Below the pieces are notes generated by a model. The model was not told where the DNA came from. It saw only the letters and a program-made list of their open reading frames with translations, and did not search any database. Below, piece by piece: positions 17,801 through 25,872 of a DNA stretch of 64,000 nucleotides (positions within the stretch are counted from its first letter, which is position 1; every line of letters begins with the position of its first letter). Origin of the DNA: an uncultured Eudoraea sp. (GTDB taxonomy: Bacteria; Bacteroidota; Bacteroidia; Flavobacteriales; Flavobacteriaceae); assembly GCF_947260015.1 (NCBI RefSeq), contig NZ_CAMYOM010000002.1, positions 99,318 through 163,317 on the forward strand, given 5' to 3'. Position numbers and translations under genes: made by a program.

Positions 17801-18046
17801 AACCCCTTTGATATTAGAGATAAGTTTTTCGAGAGGCTTTACAACCCTTGACTCAACTTCGGTTGGGCTGGCTCCGGGATATCCCACAAAAATATCCGCA
17901 ATGGGAACATCAATCTGAGGCTCTTCCTCCCTTGGAATTAAAAAGGAGCTGTATACCCCAATGATCATAAAAACTATCATTAGGAGCACTGTTAGCTTTG
18001 ATCCTATAAATGACTTTGCAATTTTCCCTGCTAATCCTTCTTTCAT
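14852..18046 (-). CDS. RND-family efflux transporter permease subunit
   Basis: A 1064-residue inner-membrane pump of the AcrB/HAE superfamily with the typical plan: TM1 near residue 20, a periplasmic porter domain, TM2-6 at about 340-520, a second porter domain and TM8-12 at the C terminus. Recognisable motifs are the N-terminal PREEEPQIDVP and FVGYPGASPTEVE, and 'FVTGIVVDDSIIIAENM' in TM4, which carries the proton-relay aspartates. It belongs to the tolC-adaptor-pump-PII-like-DUF2892 operon. The promoter of that operon has two copies of the GTAAC-N4-GTTAC palindrome shared with the sulfur genes, so the substrate may be a sulfur- or stress-related compound; substrate not readable. Confidence 0.93.
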   Translation of the reverse strand: MKEGLAGKIAKSFIGSKLTVLLMIVFMIIGVYSSFLIPREEEPQIDVPIADIFVGYPGASPTEVESRVVKPLEKLISNIKGVEYVYSTSMKEQAMVIVQFYVGEDIERSFVKLYNEINKHMDIMPQGVTFPLVKTRAIDDVPMLGLTLWSENYDDYQLKQIAQELTDEIEKINDVSAIQKIGGRNRQLRVVLDKDKMAESGLDFLSVAQMIKANNSQLSSGTFDKYDTEFTVTTGRFLETTEDVENLVVGVQQNQPIYLKQIAAIHDGAELPKNYVSLGFGQASEKAQLYNSEYPAVTISIAKRKGADAMKISDIILKKVDHLKQNLIPTDVHVEVTRNYGETASQKVSELLMHLIGAIIAVTFVVMLAMGWRGGLVVFLSVPITFALTLLSYYMLDYTLNRITLFALVFVTGIVVDDSIIIAENMHRHFKMKRLPFKQAALYAINEVGNPTILATFTVIASVLPMAFVSGLMGPYMSPMPIGASIAMILSLFVALTITPYLGFIFLREKEKKGKKKEEKQLEETFIYRIYERFEKPLLENKKIRWVFLGITFFLLLASVAMFFTKSVAVKMLPFDNKNEFQVVIDMPEGTTLERTAVVAKEISQYLTTIPEVINYQSYVGTSAPITFNGLVRHYDLRGGSNVADIQINLVDKHERSAQSHEIASLLRPEIRKIGKKYNANVKVVEVPPGPPVLSTIVGEIYGPDYDGQIAVANQIQGLLNNTKDVVDVDWMVEADQTEYEFIIDKQKAMLYGVVPEQITQTLNLALSERAITNLYDEDASNQISLVLALDEKEKSTINDISQLKVKSGMGTMNTIGDLTEVNKTITAKSIYRKNQKRVVYVIADMAGELESPVYAILGMTDKLNEIDIPEGYKLEELYIKQPDFEDNYTIKWDGEWQITLEVFRDLGIAFLGVIVIIYILIVGWFQNFKAPIVMMVAIPLSLIGIVLGHWLLDAFFTATSFIGMIALAGIMVRNSVLLIDFINLRVAEGVPLKQAVIDAGAVRTTPILLTAGTVVIGAFVILFDPIFQGLAISLMGGTIASTVLTLLVVPLVYYLIERKNHKI

Positions 18047-18107
18047 ATTTTTATTATTGCTTTATGAACTTCTTTGCTTTGTGGTCGTAAATAAACCTAC
18101 TTCGGAT

Positions 18108-19196
18108 CTATTCTATAGATATTTTAGCCCCGTTAAATAGTTTTCCATCTGATGTAACAATAAAACTTTCATCTGCCGTTAAGCCCGACAAAACCTCGAC
18201 CATATCGCCATAGGACCGTCCTAAACGAAGCCATCTGAGGAGTGCTGTGTTACTCTCGCTTACTGTAAATACCCCGGATAACTGCCCTTTATGAATGACT
18301 GCCTCTATGGGTATTAATGCTGCTCTTGATTGATTATCTGCCGTTATAGGAAATTTCACTGTGGCATACATCCCGGATAGGATAGGTGCACTTGTTTCCA
18401 ATAAGGACACTTTAACATGGTACTGTCCACCCGTATTTTTAGATGAGCTACTTACCTCAATCACTTCTCCGGAGACATTTTCATTTAAGGTGTTTAAATC
18501 CACCTGCACTTCCATGCCCTGTTTAATTTTTGTTATTTCAGATTCGGGTACTAAAGTCAGCACCTGGTATTTCCCCGGAGCTTCTAATTCAAGAAGAGGC
18601 ATGCCGGGATTAGCCATATCTCCGGGGTTTATGAACTTATTGGTCACTACTCCGTTGAAAGGAGCACGAATATCTGCATAAGAAAATTGTGCATTAACTT
18701 CATTTTTCATTTGCCTTGCGGCCTCCAGTCTCGCTTCGGCCATATTGTAATGGGCAGTTATATCATCCAGTTCCTTTTGGGAAGCGCTATTTTCCTGAAA
18801 CAATGCCGTAAATCTTTTCAGGTCTTTTTCCGAATTGTTATAGGCTGCTGTAGCTTCAGCAATTCCGGCATTTACCTGAGCAAGCTTTGCAGACAGATCC
18901 ATGTTATTTAAACTCAATAGAAGTTGTCCTTTAGTGACCTTATCCCCTATCCTTACATAAATCTTTTCTACATGTCCCATGATTCGGGTACTTAAGTTGG
19001 CACTTTTAACGGCTTCTATGGTTCCACTGGTGGAAATCATATTCGGGCCATCAATCTCACCAACCATTCTTACTGTAACCGGAATAACAAGCTCATTTGC
19101 CTGTTGCTCCTTCTTCTCTTTATTACTACAACTCCAGACAAGAAGTATCAGAAGTATGACGTATAATTTTTGCATGTTTTGGTTTTTATTCTTCAT
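18108..19196 (-). CDS. RND efflux periplasmic adaptor subunit (lipoprotein)
   Basis: A 362-residue membrane-fusion protein. The type II signal ends VWSC; then come a barrel-sandwich half (ANLSTRIMGHVEKIYVRIGDKVTKGQLL), an alpha-helical hairpin at about 95-170 (KDLKRFTALFQENSASQKELDD), the second lipoyl half 'ADIRAPFNGVVTNKFINPGDM' (in part) and a beta-barrel domain. It bridges the RND pump and the TolC-like channel. The gap to tolC is 7 bp and to the pump about 60 bp, in the same leftward operon. Confidence 0.92.
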   Translation of the reverse strand: MKNKNQNMQKLYVILLILLVWSCSNKEKKEQQANELVIPVTVRMVGEIDGPNMISTSGTIEAVKSANLSTRIMGHVEKIYVRIGDKVTKGQLLLSLNNMDLSAKLAQVNAGIAEATAAYNNSEKDLKRFTALFQENSASQKELDDITAHYNMAEARLEAARQMKNEVNAQFSYADIRAPFNGVVTNKFINPGDMANPGMPLLELEAPGKYQVLTLVPESEITKIKQGMEVQVDLNTLNENVSGEVIEVSSSSKNTGGQYHVKVSLLETSAPILSGMYATVKFPITADNQSRAALIPIEAVIHKGQLSGVFTVSESNTALLRWLRLGRSYGDMVEVLSGLTADESFIVTSDGKLFNGAKISIE

Positions 19197-19203
19197 TATT
19201 TAA

Positions 19204-20505
19204 TTATTCTTTTGTTAAAAATTCCATGTAGGCCACAGCAGAATTGTGCTGAAAAATGGTAAAATAATATTCCAGCTGTTTCTGAGCATATTGCGTTTCG
19301 GCTAGAAGCAGATCCGTCGTTTTTTCCAAACCCTGTGCAAAACGATTGCTGCGAATTCTGAGCGCTTCTTTGGATTGATTTAAAGCCAGGGTGGTAAGCT
19401 TCAGATTATTTTTGGTGTCCTGAAGCATACGATTTGCTTTATTCAGCTCAAGCTGACTTTCCGATTTGTATTGCTCTAGTTCCAATTTGGCTTTTTCGAA
19501 CTCTGCTTTGCTTTTATGGGCTTTACCAAACCGCCTGGTCCCATTCAGGATGTCCCATCTCAATTCTGCACCAAACAGATAGCCACTGGCGCTTCCCCTA
19601 AATACCTGGTCATCATGTAATTCGTAGGTCCCAAATGCATTCAGCTTTGGTAAAAAACTCATTTTATCTGACCTATATGTTTGATAATAGGCCTCTTTAG
19701 CTGATTCCATTGCCAAAATATCTTTTCTATTCTCTGACACATTTTCCAAAGAAAATTGGTTTGCAAAAACCTTAAGTGAATCGGCAGGGGTCATTATCTG
19801 ATAGGTGGAGTCATTCATCATAACCGACAAGTAATTGGAGGCATTTTGAATATTACTTTTTGCATATTGCAGTTGATTATCAATTTCTGTTACTCGTACT
19901 TCCACGGCCAGTACATCAGATCTTTGCAGGTATCCCTGTTTGAAACTATTGTCGGCCAGCCTTTTGTTTTCCAATGCAGCCAATTTTGTTTGTTCCAAAA
20001 CTTCTACTGTTTTATATGCCAGCTGTAACTGCATATATGCTTTTTCAACCTCCAGCTTAAGGTAATCCCTTGTACGCCCGGATTGATATTCCGAGGCCGT
20101 CAGTTTGGCTTTTGCTGCTTTGCGCTGGTAGAAACCATCAAAATTCAACAGGGGTTGCTGAATTTCAAAACGCGTCGCATAATCTTCAATTTGACTTGGA
20201 TTATTAAGGCGGTCCGGATTAAAATCGGCTTGTGTTACAATTTGCTGATTTAATTTAACGCCAAAAGCCATCAACGGATTGTTAGTGGCTATGCCAGTAT
20301 GTGATAGACTAATATTAGGCAATAGTACGGTATTGGTTTGCCTAAAATCACCTTCAGCAGCCATAACATCCTTTTCTGTGATTTTTAAGGTTGTATTGTA
20401 CTCCATTACCCTGTTCATTACCTCCCCCTTGGTAATCAGTACGCCTTTTTGCGCATTTATAAAAAAAACGCTTAACATGATCAGTATTTGTATCGTATTC
20501 TTCAT
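19204..20505 (-). CDS. TolC-family outer-membrane efflux channel
   Basis: A 433-residue outer-membrane factor with a Sec signal (residues 1-18) and two repeats of long coiled-coil helices, for example 'KAYMQLQLAYKTVEVLEQ' and 'ELNKANRMLQDTKNNLKLTT'. It is the first gene of the five-gene efflux operon. Upstream, a perfect TAATTTTG -7 box and two GTAAC-N4-GTTAC palindromes sit at 20524-20590. The N-terminal LPNISLSHTGIATNNPLMAFGVKL stretch (in part) is common in flavobacterial TolC proteins. Confidence 0.92.
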   Translation of the reverse strand: MKNTIQILIMLSVFFINAQKGVLITKGEVMNRVMEYNTTLKITEKDVMAAEGDFRQTNTVLLPNISLSHTGIATNNPLMAFGVKLNQQIVTQADFNPDRLNNPSQIEDYATRFEIQQPLLNFDGFYQRKAAKAKLTASEYQSGRTRDYLKLEVEKAYMQLQLAYKTVEVLEQTKLAALENKRLADNSFKQGYLQRSDVLAVEVRVTEIDNQLQYAKSNIQNASNYLSVMMNDSTYQIMTPADSLKVFANQFSLENVSENRKDILAMESAKEAYYQTYRSDKMSFLPKLNAFGTYELHDDQVFRGSASGYLFGAELRWDILNGTRRFGKAHKSKAEFEKAKLELEQYKSESQLELNKANRMLQDTKNNLKLTTLALNQSKEALRIRSNRFAQGLEKTTDLLLAETQYAQKQLEYYFTIFQHNSAVAYMEFLTKE

Positions 20506-20523
20506 GTACTAATTAATTTGAAG

Positions 20524-20590
20524 CAAAATTAGACTAAGAAGAAAGTGCAGATGGTAACCAATGTTACCAAAATCGGGTAACTAATGTTAC
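20524..20590 (-). promoter_or_regulatory. Promoter of the tolC-RND operon with two Crp/Fnr-type palindromes
   Basis: On the minus strand TAATTTTG (20524-20531) is a perfect TAnnTTTG box. The palindrome GTAACCAATGTTAC (20554-20567, extended to 16 bp by flanking G and C) is centred 29.5 bp upstream of the box, which places it at about -41.5 if transcription starts five bases after the box. A second copy, GTAACTAATGTTAC (20577-20590), lies 23 bp further upstream, about two helical turns. This is the class II geometry of Crp/Fnr activators plus an accessory site. Confidence 0.8.
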
Positions 20591-20690
20591 AGAATATGAA
20601 AGCAGAATTGTATATAACAGGAAACAGTATACACCTGGTTTCTGAGATTGCAGATCGCTAGCCAATTATTGTTAGATGGGTAAAAAGAAA

Positions 20691-21344
20691 TTAAAGTTTG
20701 GTCCCGTAGGAAAGATCCCCGGCATCGCCTAATCCCGGGATTATATATCCTTTTCCGGTCAATTCGTCATCAATGGCAGCGATCCACAGATGAGTATTTT
20801 CAGGGAAAACACTTTTTACATACTCTATTCCCGCAGTAGAACCAATTACAGAAATTATATGTATCTGCTTGGGTTGACCATGGTTTTTTAAAGCGTTTAA
20901 TACATTCTCCAAGGTCTTTCCGGTTGCAAGCATAGGATCTGTTAATATGAGTGTTTTACCTCCCAATGCCGGAGCTGCAAAATATTTAACGATTACATCA
21001 AAGTCGTTACCCCCGTCCGGATGATGTCTGTAGGCTGAAATAAAAGCGTTCTCAGCCTTGTCAAAATAATTCAATAGTCCCCGGTGTAATGGTAATCCTG
21101 CCCTTAGAACAGAACATAGTACAAGATTATTTAAGGGTAAGGCCATGGCTTTATGACCAAAAGGTGTTTGCACGGTATGTACCTTATAATTTAGAGTTTT
21201 ACTTAATTCATAACACAAGATTTCACCAATTCGCTCAATATTCCTGCGAAAACGCATGGAATCTTTTTGAATATTTATATCCCTGAGTTCAGCAACAAAT
21301 TGATTTAGCAAGGAGTTTTCAGCTGTGTAATTATGAATGATCAT
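20691..21344 (-). CDS. upp: Uracil phosphoribosyltransferase
   Basis: A 217-residue type I phosphoribosyltransferase that makes UMP from uracil and PRPP (pyrimidine salvage). The PRPP loop is LILTDPMLATGKTL; the uracil-binding end reads 'GYIIPGLGDAGDLSYGTK', almost universal in Upp. Flexible-loop residues LRAGLPLHRG are also present. It is alone, with no visible link to the efflux operon downstream on the same strand; the 185 bp between them contain the palindromic promoter of that operon. Confidence 0.95.
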   Translation of the reverse strand: MIIHNYTAENSLLNQFVAELRDINIQKDSMRFRRNIERIGEILCYELSKTLNYKVHTVQTPFGHKAMALPLNNLVLCSVLRAGLPLHRGLLNYFDKAENAFISAYRHHPDGGNDFDVIVKYFAAPALGGKTLILTDPMLATGKTLENVLNALKNHGQPKQIHIISVIGSTAGIEYVKSVFPENTHLWIAAIDDELTGKGYIIPGLGDAGDLSYGTKL

Positions 21345-21376
21345 TCATTTTATGATTTACTCTAAAGATACATTTT

Positions 21377-22267
21377 TTAGGATTTAAACCAGTAACTTAT
21401 CCCGGCGGACCAATAGAAAACCGGCTTAAGATCTTCTTCAACTATAGTATCTTCATTTATTATTGTTGCGCTGCTTTGAGGAAACGCCATCATGGGGTAA
21501 AATGAAAAGAAAAAATGCCTGTAATTGTAATGCAATGGAATTGCTAATTCTATATTGAGAACTTTAAATTTTTGAACTTCGTCAATATTAATCGTATTGG
21601 ATTCCGCTGTTCCGGAACCTGAATTACCCATACCATTTCCTTTTCTATTCCCTAAACGACTGCTCCTATAGTATTGTTCATAAAAATTTTGTGTTCCCGC
21701 ATATAAAGAAATATTGGGGATAATCATTAGATTTTTATTGATGGCATAAAAAGTACGATCGAGCATCAACCCGGTAATAATATCGGTGGAACTCCCATCA
21801 TTGAAATAACTACTTAAAGAGAAGGTAGCCTCCATTACCTCAAAATCATAGCTAATAACCCCGGTTAGATCGCCCAAAACAGAAGACATCACATTAAAGC
21901 TTTCATCACTAAAAAAGTAAGCAGTTCCCGAAATACCGCCGCTAAAGTTGTTTGAATTGAAGTTGTAACCCGCGCTGAGTAAAATAAGGTCAACTCGGTT
22001 AGCTTCTGATCCTGTAAGGAATGACAAGGACGCATCGGCAAAAAAACCTGATTTGTTGTAGTACCCTATTGAAGGGAACAGATAAGGGGCGGCAATAGAA
22101 TCGCGCCTTCCCATAAAAACGTTATCATTGATATAACTAACATTTGCCAGGAAATAAGAAAAGTCTTCATTAACAAAATCATTGGTGGTTTTAACAGGGT
22201 CTTGAGCTACAAGAACTAAAGGGGTAATCGAGAATAAAAAAAAATTCAAAATAAGTCGAATCTTCAT
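21377..22267 (-). CDS. Predicted outer-membrane beta-barrel protein
   Basis: A 296-residue protein with a Sec signal ending VLVAQ and alternating amphipathic strands ending in an aromatic C terminus (YWSAGISYWFKS), as expected for outer-membrane barrels. Residues 210-222 form a Gly/Asn/Ser loop (GNRKGNGMGNSGSGT). No named domain is recognised. It follows the DUF6799 gene by 54 bp on the same strand, with a stem-loop in the gap, and so probably belongs to the same palindrome-controlled transcript, possibly at reduced level. Confidence 0.65.
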   Translation of the reverse strand: MKIRLILNFFLFSITPLVLVAQDPVKTTNDFVNEDFSYFLANVSYINDNVFMGRRDSIAAPYLFPSIGYYNKSGFFADASLSFLTGSEANRVDLILLSAGYNFNSNNFSGGISGTAYFFSDESFNVMSSVLGDLTGVISYDFEVMEATFSLSSYFNDGSSTDIITGLMLDRTFYAINKNLMIIPNISLYAGTQNFYEQYYRSSRLGNRKGNGMGNSGSGTAESNTINIDEVQKFKVLNIELAIPLHYNYRHFFFSFYPMMAFPQSSATIINEDTIVEEDLKPVFYWSAGISYWFKS

Positions 22268-22285
22268 TTTGGATTGCTTTAAATA

Positions 22286-22312
22286 AGGGCCCCGGAATTT
22301 ATCCGGAGCCCT
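22286..22312 (-). other. Intercistronic hairpin, possible attenuator or partial terminator
   Basis: AGGGCCCCGG-N7-CCGGAGCCCT forms a 10-bp stem with one mismatch between the DUF6799 gene and the barrel gene. On the minus strand it is followed only by TTATTT, so full termination is uncertain; it may reduce expression of the distal gene or mark an mRNA end. Confidence 0.55.
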
Positions 22313-22321
22313 CTAAAGTGT

Positions 22322-22999
22322 TTATTTTGTGCTTATTTTTTTCTTTTTCATAGCAGGCTTATTTACACCTTTTTTTATCATCTTTTTATGAGGGGCAATG
22401 TTTTTTTGTATCATCATTTTGCGATACTGATACATATTACTAAACATTTGACCATCAGTATTCAGGCATTGTCCATCGTGCAGTTGTAATCTCTTTTGAT
22501 CTCTTGTTTGAAAACTTCCATCAGGGTTCACTACAACTCCATTTCCAAGGTCCAGACTTTCATTCAAACGCTGTTGTGTCTGATTCCTTACGACATACAT
22601 ATCACCGTCAACCAAAGTGTATTGAACTCTATTTTGATTTCGTTCCCGAATTTGATCCTGGGATAAACCTATATTCTCTTGGCCTACTTTGTAGCGGTAT
22701 TGATATTCATTCCGATATTTGATTCCATCACTATCTAAACATTCGCCATTCTTTAGTTTCAAGTGGGCACCATCTGCGGTTTGATATGTTCCATTAGGAG
22801 ATAACACAGATCCATCTGATAACTTCTGCTTATCTTTAAGGCGCATTTCCGCCCTATCTCTTAATTCCAACATTTCGCCGTTAACCATAACCAATTTGGT
22901 ACGGTCTTGATCCTGAATTCTATCCTGATCTCTTTCCTGGGCCGTAAGCGCCGTAGATCCGAAAACTACAAACGCAAATAAAAAAAACATTCTTTTCAT
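22322..22999 (-). CDS. DUF6799 domain-containing secreted protein, two repeats
   Basis: A 225-residue exported protein (signal residues 1-20, ending LTAQ) with two DUF6799-like repeats at about 35-95 and 110-175. Each has the pattern '[VL]V.G.M..[RV]....RL...L..G.V..PDGS.QT.D...L.L..G.CL..DG'. The C-terminal 30 residues are very basic (KKMIKKGVNKPAMKKKK). The function of DUF6799 is unknown. The gene heads a two-gene leftward transcript whose promoter carries the same palindrome as the sulfur-oxidation genes, which suggests a role in that regulon rather than general envelope upkeep. Confidence 0.72.
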   Translation of the reverse strand: MKRMFFLFAFVVFGSTALTAQERDQDRIQDQDRTKLVMVNGEMLELRDRAEMRLKDKQKLSDGSVLSPNGTYQTADGAHLKLKNGECLDSDGIKYRNEYQYRYKVGQENIGLSQDQIRERNQNRVQYTLVDGDMYVVRNQTQQRLNESLDLGNGVVVNPDGSFQTRDQKRLQLHDGQCLNTDGQMFSNMYQYRKMMIQKNIAPHKKMIKKGVNKPAMKKKKISTK

Positions 23000-23028
23000 G
23001 GTATTGAGATTTAATATTAATAATGCTA

Positions 23029-23114
23029 CAAATCTATAAGACTAAAATAACAGGGACAATGACATTAGTCATGTAACCTCAATAAATACGGGGGTTTTGT
23101 GTAACCTATGTTAC
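23029..23114 (-). promoter_or_regulatory. Promoter of the DUF6799 gene with ATGAC-N4-GTCAT and GTAAC-N4-GTTAC sites
   Basis: Minus-strand TAGATTTG (23029-23036) is a perfect TAnnTTTG box 29 bp from the ATG. The palindrome ATGACATTAGTCAT (23059-23072) is centred exactly 29.5 bp upstream of it, as in the tolC promoter. A GTAACCTATGTTAC copy lies further upstream at 23101-23114. The whole gap 23000-23354 contains no gene that I can see. Confidence 0.78.
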
Positions 23115-23286
23115 ATTCAGAAGAATTTTTTTAAGGAATTTAAGGAATTGCAAAATCCGTATATTTACAGATAGCATACAGCTTATTTAAGAAAAAAACG
23201 AGTTCGTTATCTGCATTAGCCGCACACAGATTTTCCTCAGAAACCACATGATTTCCTGAATATAATTTACTGCTATTTGAAGTATA

Positions 23287-23331
23287 GTAACATTTGTTAC
23301 AAGGACTTTACTAAATAAATTCTTAATTTAG
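23287..23331 (+). promoter_or_regulatory. Promoter of the sulfite dehydrogenase operon with GTAAC-N4-GTTAC site
   Basis: GTAACATTTGTTAC (23287-23300) lies 30.5 bp (centre to box) upstream of TAATTTAG (23324-23331), a TAnnTTTG-like box with one mismatch; the ATG is at 23355. Spacing is one base longer than in the other palindrome-controlled promoters of the window. Confidence 0.68.
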
Positions 23332-23354
23332 ATTCTTTGGAAATAAATTGAATA

Positions 23355-24575
23355 ATGAAAAGACGAAACTTCGTTAAAAAGGCCACTATAGGCACCATGG
23401 CCTCCGTAATTGGCGCTGATATTGTATTTGGTTCGGTAATGCCCGAAGGATATAAACCTTTGGCCCTGCAGGACCCGGACCCTTTCAAAATGTTCGATAA
23501 GGATAAAGGAATGGTGGTGTTAAATGACAAGCCCTGGAATATTGAAGCAAAGGCTCACCTTTTGGATGATAAAATAACGCCTAATAAGTTCATGTTTATC
23601 CGTAACAATGGATTAATTCCTGAAAATATAGATGCTAACAAATGGACCTTAACATTTGATGGAGAGTCAGTTAGGCAAGAGAAAACATATACGCTCGCAG
23701 AATTAAAATCAAAATTCCCACAGTATACCTATGAATTAACCCTGGAATGTGGGGGTAATGGCCGAAGTGAATTCGACCCACCCGCAAAGGGAAATCAATG
23801 GACAATTGGTGCCGTTTCCTGTGCCAGTTGGACCGGAATCAGGTTAAAAGATGTTTTGGAAGATGTTGGAATAAAAGAGGACGCAGTGTATATTGGTTAT
23901 CACGCTGTGGATGAACATTTAAGCCGGGATCCGGGCAAAGAGCCCATTTCCCGCGGTGCCCCGATGCTAAAAGCAATGCAGGAGGAAACTTTACTTGCTT
24001 TTAAAATGAATAACGAGGACATTCCATTAGCTCATGGTTACCCATTGCGGCTTATAGCCGGGGGCTGGCCGGCTTCAGTTTCCGGAAAATGGATTAATAG
24101 AATTAGCATTCGAAATAAAGTACATGATGGCACCAAAATGACCGGAACAGCGTACAGAGTACCTTGTAATCCTGTTGCGCCAGGCGAAAAGGTTAAAGAT
24201 GAGGATATGTGTATTATAGAATCTATGCCGGTAAAATCTTTAATCACCTATCCCAAAACCGGAGCTATGATTGGTAAAGGCAAAAAATTGGACATCCGCG
24301 GACATGCCTGGGCCGGAGAACTTGAAGTAGTTCAAATGGAATATTCCATAGATTTTGGTTCCACCTGGCAGACCTGTCCTATTGATAAACCGGCAAACAG
24401 ACTGGCATGGCAAAATTTTAATGCTTCAATAGACTTTCCAAAAGAAGGTTATTATGAAGTTTGGGCGCGGGCCACAGATTCCCGTGGCATAAGTCAACCC
24501 ATGCTATTACCAGGCTGGAATCCTAAGGGTTACCTGAATAACGCATGCCATAGAATTGCAGTAAAGGTTTCATAA
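23355..24575 (+). CDS. Sulfite oxidase/dehydrogenase molybdopterin subunit (SorA-like)
   Basis: A 406-residue periplasmic molybdenum enzyme of the sulfite oxidase family, expected to oxidise sulfite to sulfate. It has a twin-arginine signal (KRRNFVKKA, then a hydrophobic stretch). The molybdenum-ligating cysteine is C132 in TLECGGNGRSEF, and the cofactor-binding pattern continues in 'WTIGAVSCASWTGIRLKDVL'. The C-terminal 110 residues form the Ig-like dimerisation domain (SLITYPKTGAMIGKG, MEYSIDFGSTW). It is joined without gap to a c-type cytochrome gene, the SorA-SorB arrangement. A GTAAC-N4-GTTAC site controls the promoter. Confidence 0.88.
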   Translation: MKRRNFVKKATIGTMASVIGADIVFGSVMPEGYKPLALQDPDPFKMFDKDKGMVVLNDKPWNIEAKAHLLDDKITPNKFMFIRNNGLIPENIDANKWTLTFDGESVRQEKTYTLAELKSKFPQYTYELTLECGGNGRSEFDPPAKGNQWTIGAVSCASWTGIRLKDVLEDVGIKEDAVYIGYHAVDEHLSRDPGKEPISRGAPMLKAMQEETLLAFKMNNEDIPLAHGYPLRLIAGGWPASVSGKWINRISIRNKVHDGTKMTGTAYRVPCNPVAPGEKVKDEDMCIIESMPVKSLITYPKTGAMIGKGKKLDIRGHAWAGELEVVQMEYSIDFGSTWQTCPIDKPANRLAWQNFNASIDFPKEGYYEVWARATDSRGISQPMLLPGWNPKGYLNNACHRIAVKVS

Positions 24576-25055
24576 ATGCAGGAACACTCTAAGTTTAAAC
24601 AGCAAGTAAAAGCCATCTATAGACTTATGGCAGGTTTATTTGGCTTATTCATTGTAGCTGCCATAGGAATCCTGTTTTTGTTGTCTAACCCAGATTGGAC
24701 CAGGAAAAAAGCACCGGAAACGGAGCAGGAATATGTTGCTATTCCGGAAGAGGATGATTTCGACAAAATTGAAAATGGCGTCCATGTACGAACCGGGCTA
24801 ATAGAAGCCGATGGATTAATGACGGTGGTGAATAATTGTACAAATTGTCATTCTGCAAAACTGGTCACCCAAAACAGAATGAATGAGGAGCGGTGGATAG
24901 CAACTATAAGATGGATGCAGGAAACGCAGAATTTATGGGATCTGGGAGGTAATGAAGAAATAATTGTAAACTATCTGGTAACCAACTATCCCCCAAAAAA
25001 TAAAGGAAGACGTGAAATTCTATCAGATATAGAGTGGTATGATCTCAAGGATTAG
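24576..25055 (+). CDS. Membrane-anchored monohaem cytochrome c (SorB-like)
   Basis: A 159-residue protein with one N-terminal transmembrane anchor (about residues 18-38, LMAGLFGLFIVAAIGILFLL) and a single haem c site CTNCH near residue 89, followed by 'RWIATIRWMQETQNLW' and a final NYPPKN segment with a possible distal ligand Met before it. It begins at the base after the sorA stop codon (TAAATG). Together they form a sulfite dehydrogenase that passes electrons from sulfite to the respiratory chain. The next gene begins inside its 3' end. Confidence 0.87.
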   Translation: MQEHSKFKQQVKAIYRLMAGLFGLFIVAAIGILFLLSNPDWTRKKAPETEQEYVAIPEEDDFDKIENGVHVRTGLIEADGLMTVVNNCTNCHSAKLVTQNRMNEERWIATIRWMQETQNLWDLGGNEEIIVNYLVTNYPPKNKGRREILSDIEWYDLKD

Positions 25056-25860
25056 CACATTTGCTCTGTTTTGTTTTTTGCTGGTTTCATGCAACGAAGT
25101 AAAAGAAAAATCAGGTATTGCCCAAAATGATTATGTGTCAAGAGAACATCTTATTGAGGCAAAAGAACTGGCTGGAATTTTTGAAGATGAAAATATAAAA
25201 ATAGTTGATTAACGGCTCTTTAGTAGGTTAGGCATAGAAAATAATGATCTAATTATAGTATATGATGATAAAGGATCGTCTGATGCAGCCCGTTTATGGT
25301 GTATATTAGATGATTATAATTTTGATTCTGTGAGGATATTAAATGGCGGTTTAAAGAGCTGGGAAAGGACAGGTGAAAAACTTACTGTAAAACCTGTAAC
25401 ATACGATCCCACGCAATTCAACCTTCGCGAAAAAGGCAATGAGGATATATGGATTGATAAGGAAGAACTAAGTAGCTTAATAGGCAACGAGGACAGTAAT
25501 ATTATTATTGTTGATTCTCGTAGTTCAGAAGAATACAGTGGGACCCTCATTAAAAAAGGGGCATCAAAAGCAGGGAGAATACCAAATAGTATTCATATCG
25601 ATTGGGCAGAAGCGATTGATCTCAGGAATAGTAAAAAGTTCAGGCCCATTGAAGAATTGCAAGAGATATACAACACCCTGGAAATGAATTTAAAAGATAC
25701 AGTTGTTGTTTATTGCCATACCGGTTACAGATCATCTTTAACTACCTTTGTACTGCGAGAGTTAATGGGATTTGAAAATGTCAGAAACTATGATGGATCC
25801 TGGGTGGAATGGAGTTATTTCGATGAATTACCTTATGAAAAAGATAGTATAATGTTATAA
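25039..25860 (+). pseudogene. Broken two-domain rhodanese (thiosulfate sulfurtransferase) lipoprotein
   Basis: Starting at ATG 25039, inside the sorB 3' end, the frame encodes a lipoprotein signal (FCFLLVSC) and the first strand of a rhodanese domain up to KIVD. An in-frame TAA at 25210 follows, and the text resumes at once with RLFSRLGIENNDLIIVYDD, skipping the 40-55 residues that normally lie between these landmarks. The same frame then runs intact through a second rhodanese domain with active-site cysteine in VVYCHTGYRSS (residue 226 counted through the stop). This looks like an internal deletion that also made a stop codon. The distal part could restart at GTG 25330, but it would lack a signal peptide. 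Confidence 0.78.
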
Positions 25861-25872
25861 AATAAAATAATT

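Noticed and set aside
25210..25212. Recoding of the in-frame TAA in the rhodanese gene
   Set aside because: TAA is not a selenocysteine or pyrrolysine codon, and the flanking text lacks 40-55 residues, so deletion is the simpler reading.
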